Program-made: the position numbers and the translations under genes
In this document: positions 35,840 through 37,299 of the stretch, piece by piece
How the letters are laid out: the number at the start of each line of letters is the position of its first letter
Numbering within the stretch: the first letter of the stretch is position 1
The notes under the pieces: model-generated
Seen by the model: the letters and a program-made list of their open reading frames with translations, nothing else
Told to the model about the DNA's origin: nothing
The model's database searches: none
Assembly (NCBI RefSeq): GCF_002265265.1
Contig: NZ_NOIF01000030.1
Coordinates: 1-37,299, forward strand
DNA length: 37,299 bases
Direction: 5' to 3'
Source: Photobacterium sanguinicancri
Lineage (GTDB): Bacteria; Pseudomonadota; Gammaproteobacteria; Enterobacterales; Vibrionaceae

Positions 35840-36637
35840 CTAGCTTGCTAGTGTTTCTTTGATTTCATCCGAGCTAAAGCCGTGAGAATACAAATAGGCG
35901 TAGGCTTTGCTTTTCTCTTTTGAGTTCGTCAAATCAAAGCGTTTTTTCTCTAACCTCAGCTGGCAGTTTTGATAGAAATCAATCGAACCATCCATTTCTA
36001 GTTTCTCAATTTGTTCATCAAACTGAGACACATCGATCAGCTTTTGCTGTAGCTCACGCTTAATAACAGACTTACCTTTTAACTTACGGGCTAACCGCTC
36101 GATCTCTTTCACGATATCAGCTTTATCCGCTTTGATTTGTTGCTTAGAAGACAGTGTTGACGCGACAGGATGAGATTGAATGGCTTCGCGCACATCAGAA
36201 GATCGAAAACCATGCTTAAGCAGTGCCGAATAGAGTTTATCACTCGAAAAACCCTCCAAACGCATAGCCGAAAGACGGTTATTCAATAAGGTGAGTTCAC
36301 AAATGTTGTCGCGATTCACTAGGTAATCAATCGCTTCATTCGCGGTCGAGTTCTCAATCCCCTTCTCTTTCAGCTTGGTTAAAATGTACTGACAGCCCTT
36401 TTCTGAATTAAACGCCATTTCAGCAAAATGTACCGCGAACTTTTTATCCGATTTAAGGTAACCACGATCTATCAAGTCATTTAAAACCGTATCAATCCAT
36501 TCTTGATTATCGGTTTTTGCCTCTAGCTTTTTTCGTAGCTCACCAATGGTGCGATCTTTCGCTTCGAGGTGATAATAAGCGCTGCCGTAGACGTTATCTA
36601 TCGTCTTGGCTTGTTTAATAGGACGCTGAGTAAACAT
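35840..36637 (-). CDS. RecX-family regulatory protein, long form
   Basis: A 265-residue, mostly helical protein with RecX-type repeats: YHLEAKDRTIGELRKKLEAK near the N-terminus, LIDRGYLKSDKKFAVHFAE, and a C-terminal YAYLYSHGFSSDEIKETL. RecX proteins bind RecA filaments and limit recombination. The usual proteobacterial RecX is about 150-170 residues and lies beside recA; this one is longer and recA is absent, so it is a RecX-like paralogue of uncertain role. ATG 36637 is preferred over 36682 because GAGGT lies just before it. Confidence 0.8.
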   Translation of the reverse strand: MFTQRPIKQAKTIDNVYGSAYYHLEAKDRTIGELRKKLEAKTDNQEWIDTVLNDLIDRGYLKSDKKFAVHFAEMAFNSEKGCQYILTKLKEKGIENSTANEAIDYLVNRDNICELTLLNNRLSAMRLEGFSSDKLYSALLKHGFRSSDVREAIQSHPVASTLSSKQQIKADKADIVKEIERLARKLKGKSVIKRELQQKLIDVSQFDEQIEKLEMDGSIDFYQNCQLRLEKKRFDLTNSKEKSKAYAYLYSHGFSSDEIKETLAS

Positions 36638-37044
36638 GGTGACCTCGAATGGTAGAAATGAAGAGAAATGAATCGCAAACAATACCCATCAGACTCTAAA
36701 GCAGATCACGCAGGGTTGCTATAGCGCATTGGTAATGAGGTAAGTTAATGGGTGATTATTGCGCAGCCTTTTGCTTTAAAAATCGTATGCACAGGGCTAG
36801 GTACTCCTAAAACTCACCAGCTCCCCCCTGATTTTAGAAAAAACAGAATACACTCAGAGCAAACACCAGAGTAGAAGACCGTGATTAGGTGCAATGAAAA
36901 TGCTAACGACCTTTTTATGCAATACGTTACGAAAGTCACAGACTTAAAAATGATAACAGATAAAGATATTATTTTGCGAAAGCAAGGAGAAATCATCAGG
37001 GATCTTTATTTTATTATACTATTCAATAAAGTCATGAGGCATAA
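36638..37044. other. Gene-free region
   Basis: About 400 bp between divergent genes. I see no ORF with a credible start, no clear hairpin and no recognisable operator. Promoters for both neighbours are expected. Confidence 0.45.
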
Positions 37045-37299
37045 ATGAAATTTAACCTGAAGTATTTGGATGGCTACCTAATTGATGCCATGAGAATGGC
37101 TTTATTTATTATCATCGTTCTTTCGCTTGTTAATTTCGCCCACTACTACAGAAGCCTCAACGTATTTAGGGAGAATATGATCAATGCAGCTTTGCAAAAA
37201 ACCACAAACTACACCAACAGAGCGCTTGAGGATGTAAGTAATACATATGTATACGCCAGTCAGATCCTAGCAGATTTATATTATTACAAAATACAACAG
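37045..37299 (+). CDS. Membrane-anchored protein, probable signal-transduction sensor (partial)
   Basis: An open frame of 85 codons runs from ATG 37045 to the right edge. GAGG lies about 6 bases upstream. After a short basic N-terminus comes a transmembrane helix (residues 18-32, ALFIIIVLSLVNFAH) and then a polar helical region (RSLNVFRENMINAALQKTT). This is how many sensor kinases and GGDEF/EAL proteins begin, but the effector domain is beyond the window, so no function is assigned. Confidence 0.7.
   Translation, partial: MKFNLKYLDGYLIDAMRMALFIIIVLSLVNFAHYYRSLNVFRENMINAALQKTTNYTNRALEDVSNTYVYASQILADLYYYKIQQ

Overview
The window looks like chromosome from a facultatively anaerobic marine gammaproteobacterium, most likely Vibrionaceae (Photobacterium or a gas-forming Vibrio). 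The reasons are the betI-betB-betA-choXWV choline operon order typical of vibrios, a complete Hyf-type formate hydrogenlyase (FHL) locus with a selenocysteine FdhF, and the moderate G+C content. No rRNA, tRNA, insertion sequence or CRISPR array was seen.

Layout. 1-3165 (minus): a TonB-dependent outer-membrane receptor followed by an ABC half-transporter cut by the window edge, with a Fur-box-like site upstream; probably iron-siderophore uptake. 3657-6607: a small membrane ORF, a doubtful secreted ORF, a DedA-family membrane protein and a stand-alone RodA-like SEDS protein. 6722-13851 (minus): betI, betB, betA, choX, choW, choV, for choline import and oxidation to glycine betaine, with a BetI-operator-like palindrome before betI. 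13852-14502 is a gene-free gap with an ordered 37-bp repeat. 14503-34464 is the FHL island. Reading on the minus strand from 32774 it holds hyfABCDEFGHI, hycH, hycI, then hydN-fdhF, then fhlA, fdhD and hupE. On the plus strand it holds hypA-hypB and then a FocA-type formate channel. 35840-36637 (minus) is a long RecX-family protein, and a membrane-anchored protein begins at 37045.

How the FHL genes work together. FocA moves formate across the inner membrane. FdhF (Mo, Se) oxidises it, and ferredoxin-like subunits (HydN, HyfA, HyfH) carry electrons to the [NiFe] hydrogenase HyfG/HyfI. This sits on a membrane arm made of HyfB, C, D, E and F, the larger, complex I-like arm of hydrogenase 4. HypA, HypB and probably HupE supply nickel, HycH and HycI mature the large subunit, FdhD sulfurates the FdhF cofactor, and FhlA is the sigma-54 activator. 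hypC, hypD, hypE and hypF are not in the window.

The most informative non-coding signal is a related 21-bp element upstream of each of three sigma-54-like promoters (hydN-fdhF, hyfA operon, focA), accompanied by GTGTCGAC-type palindromes. In two cases it lies the same distance (about 115 bp) from the -24 element. This is probably the upstream activator site of the local FhlA. Other unusual features are two short in-frame tandem-repeat expansions inside the choline operon (choV and betA), the 37-bp ordered repeat, and a C9/G8 hairpin between the receptor and the ABC gene.
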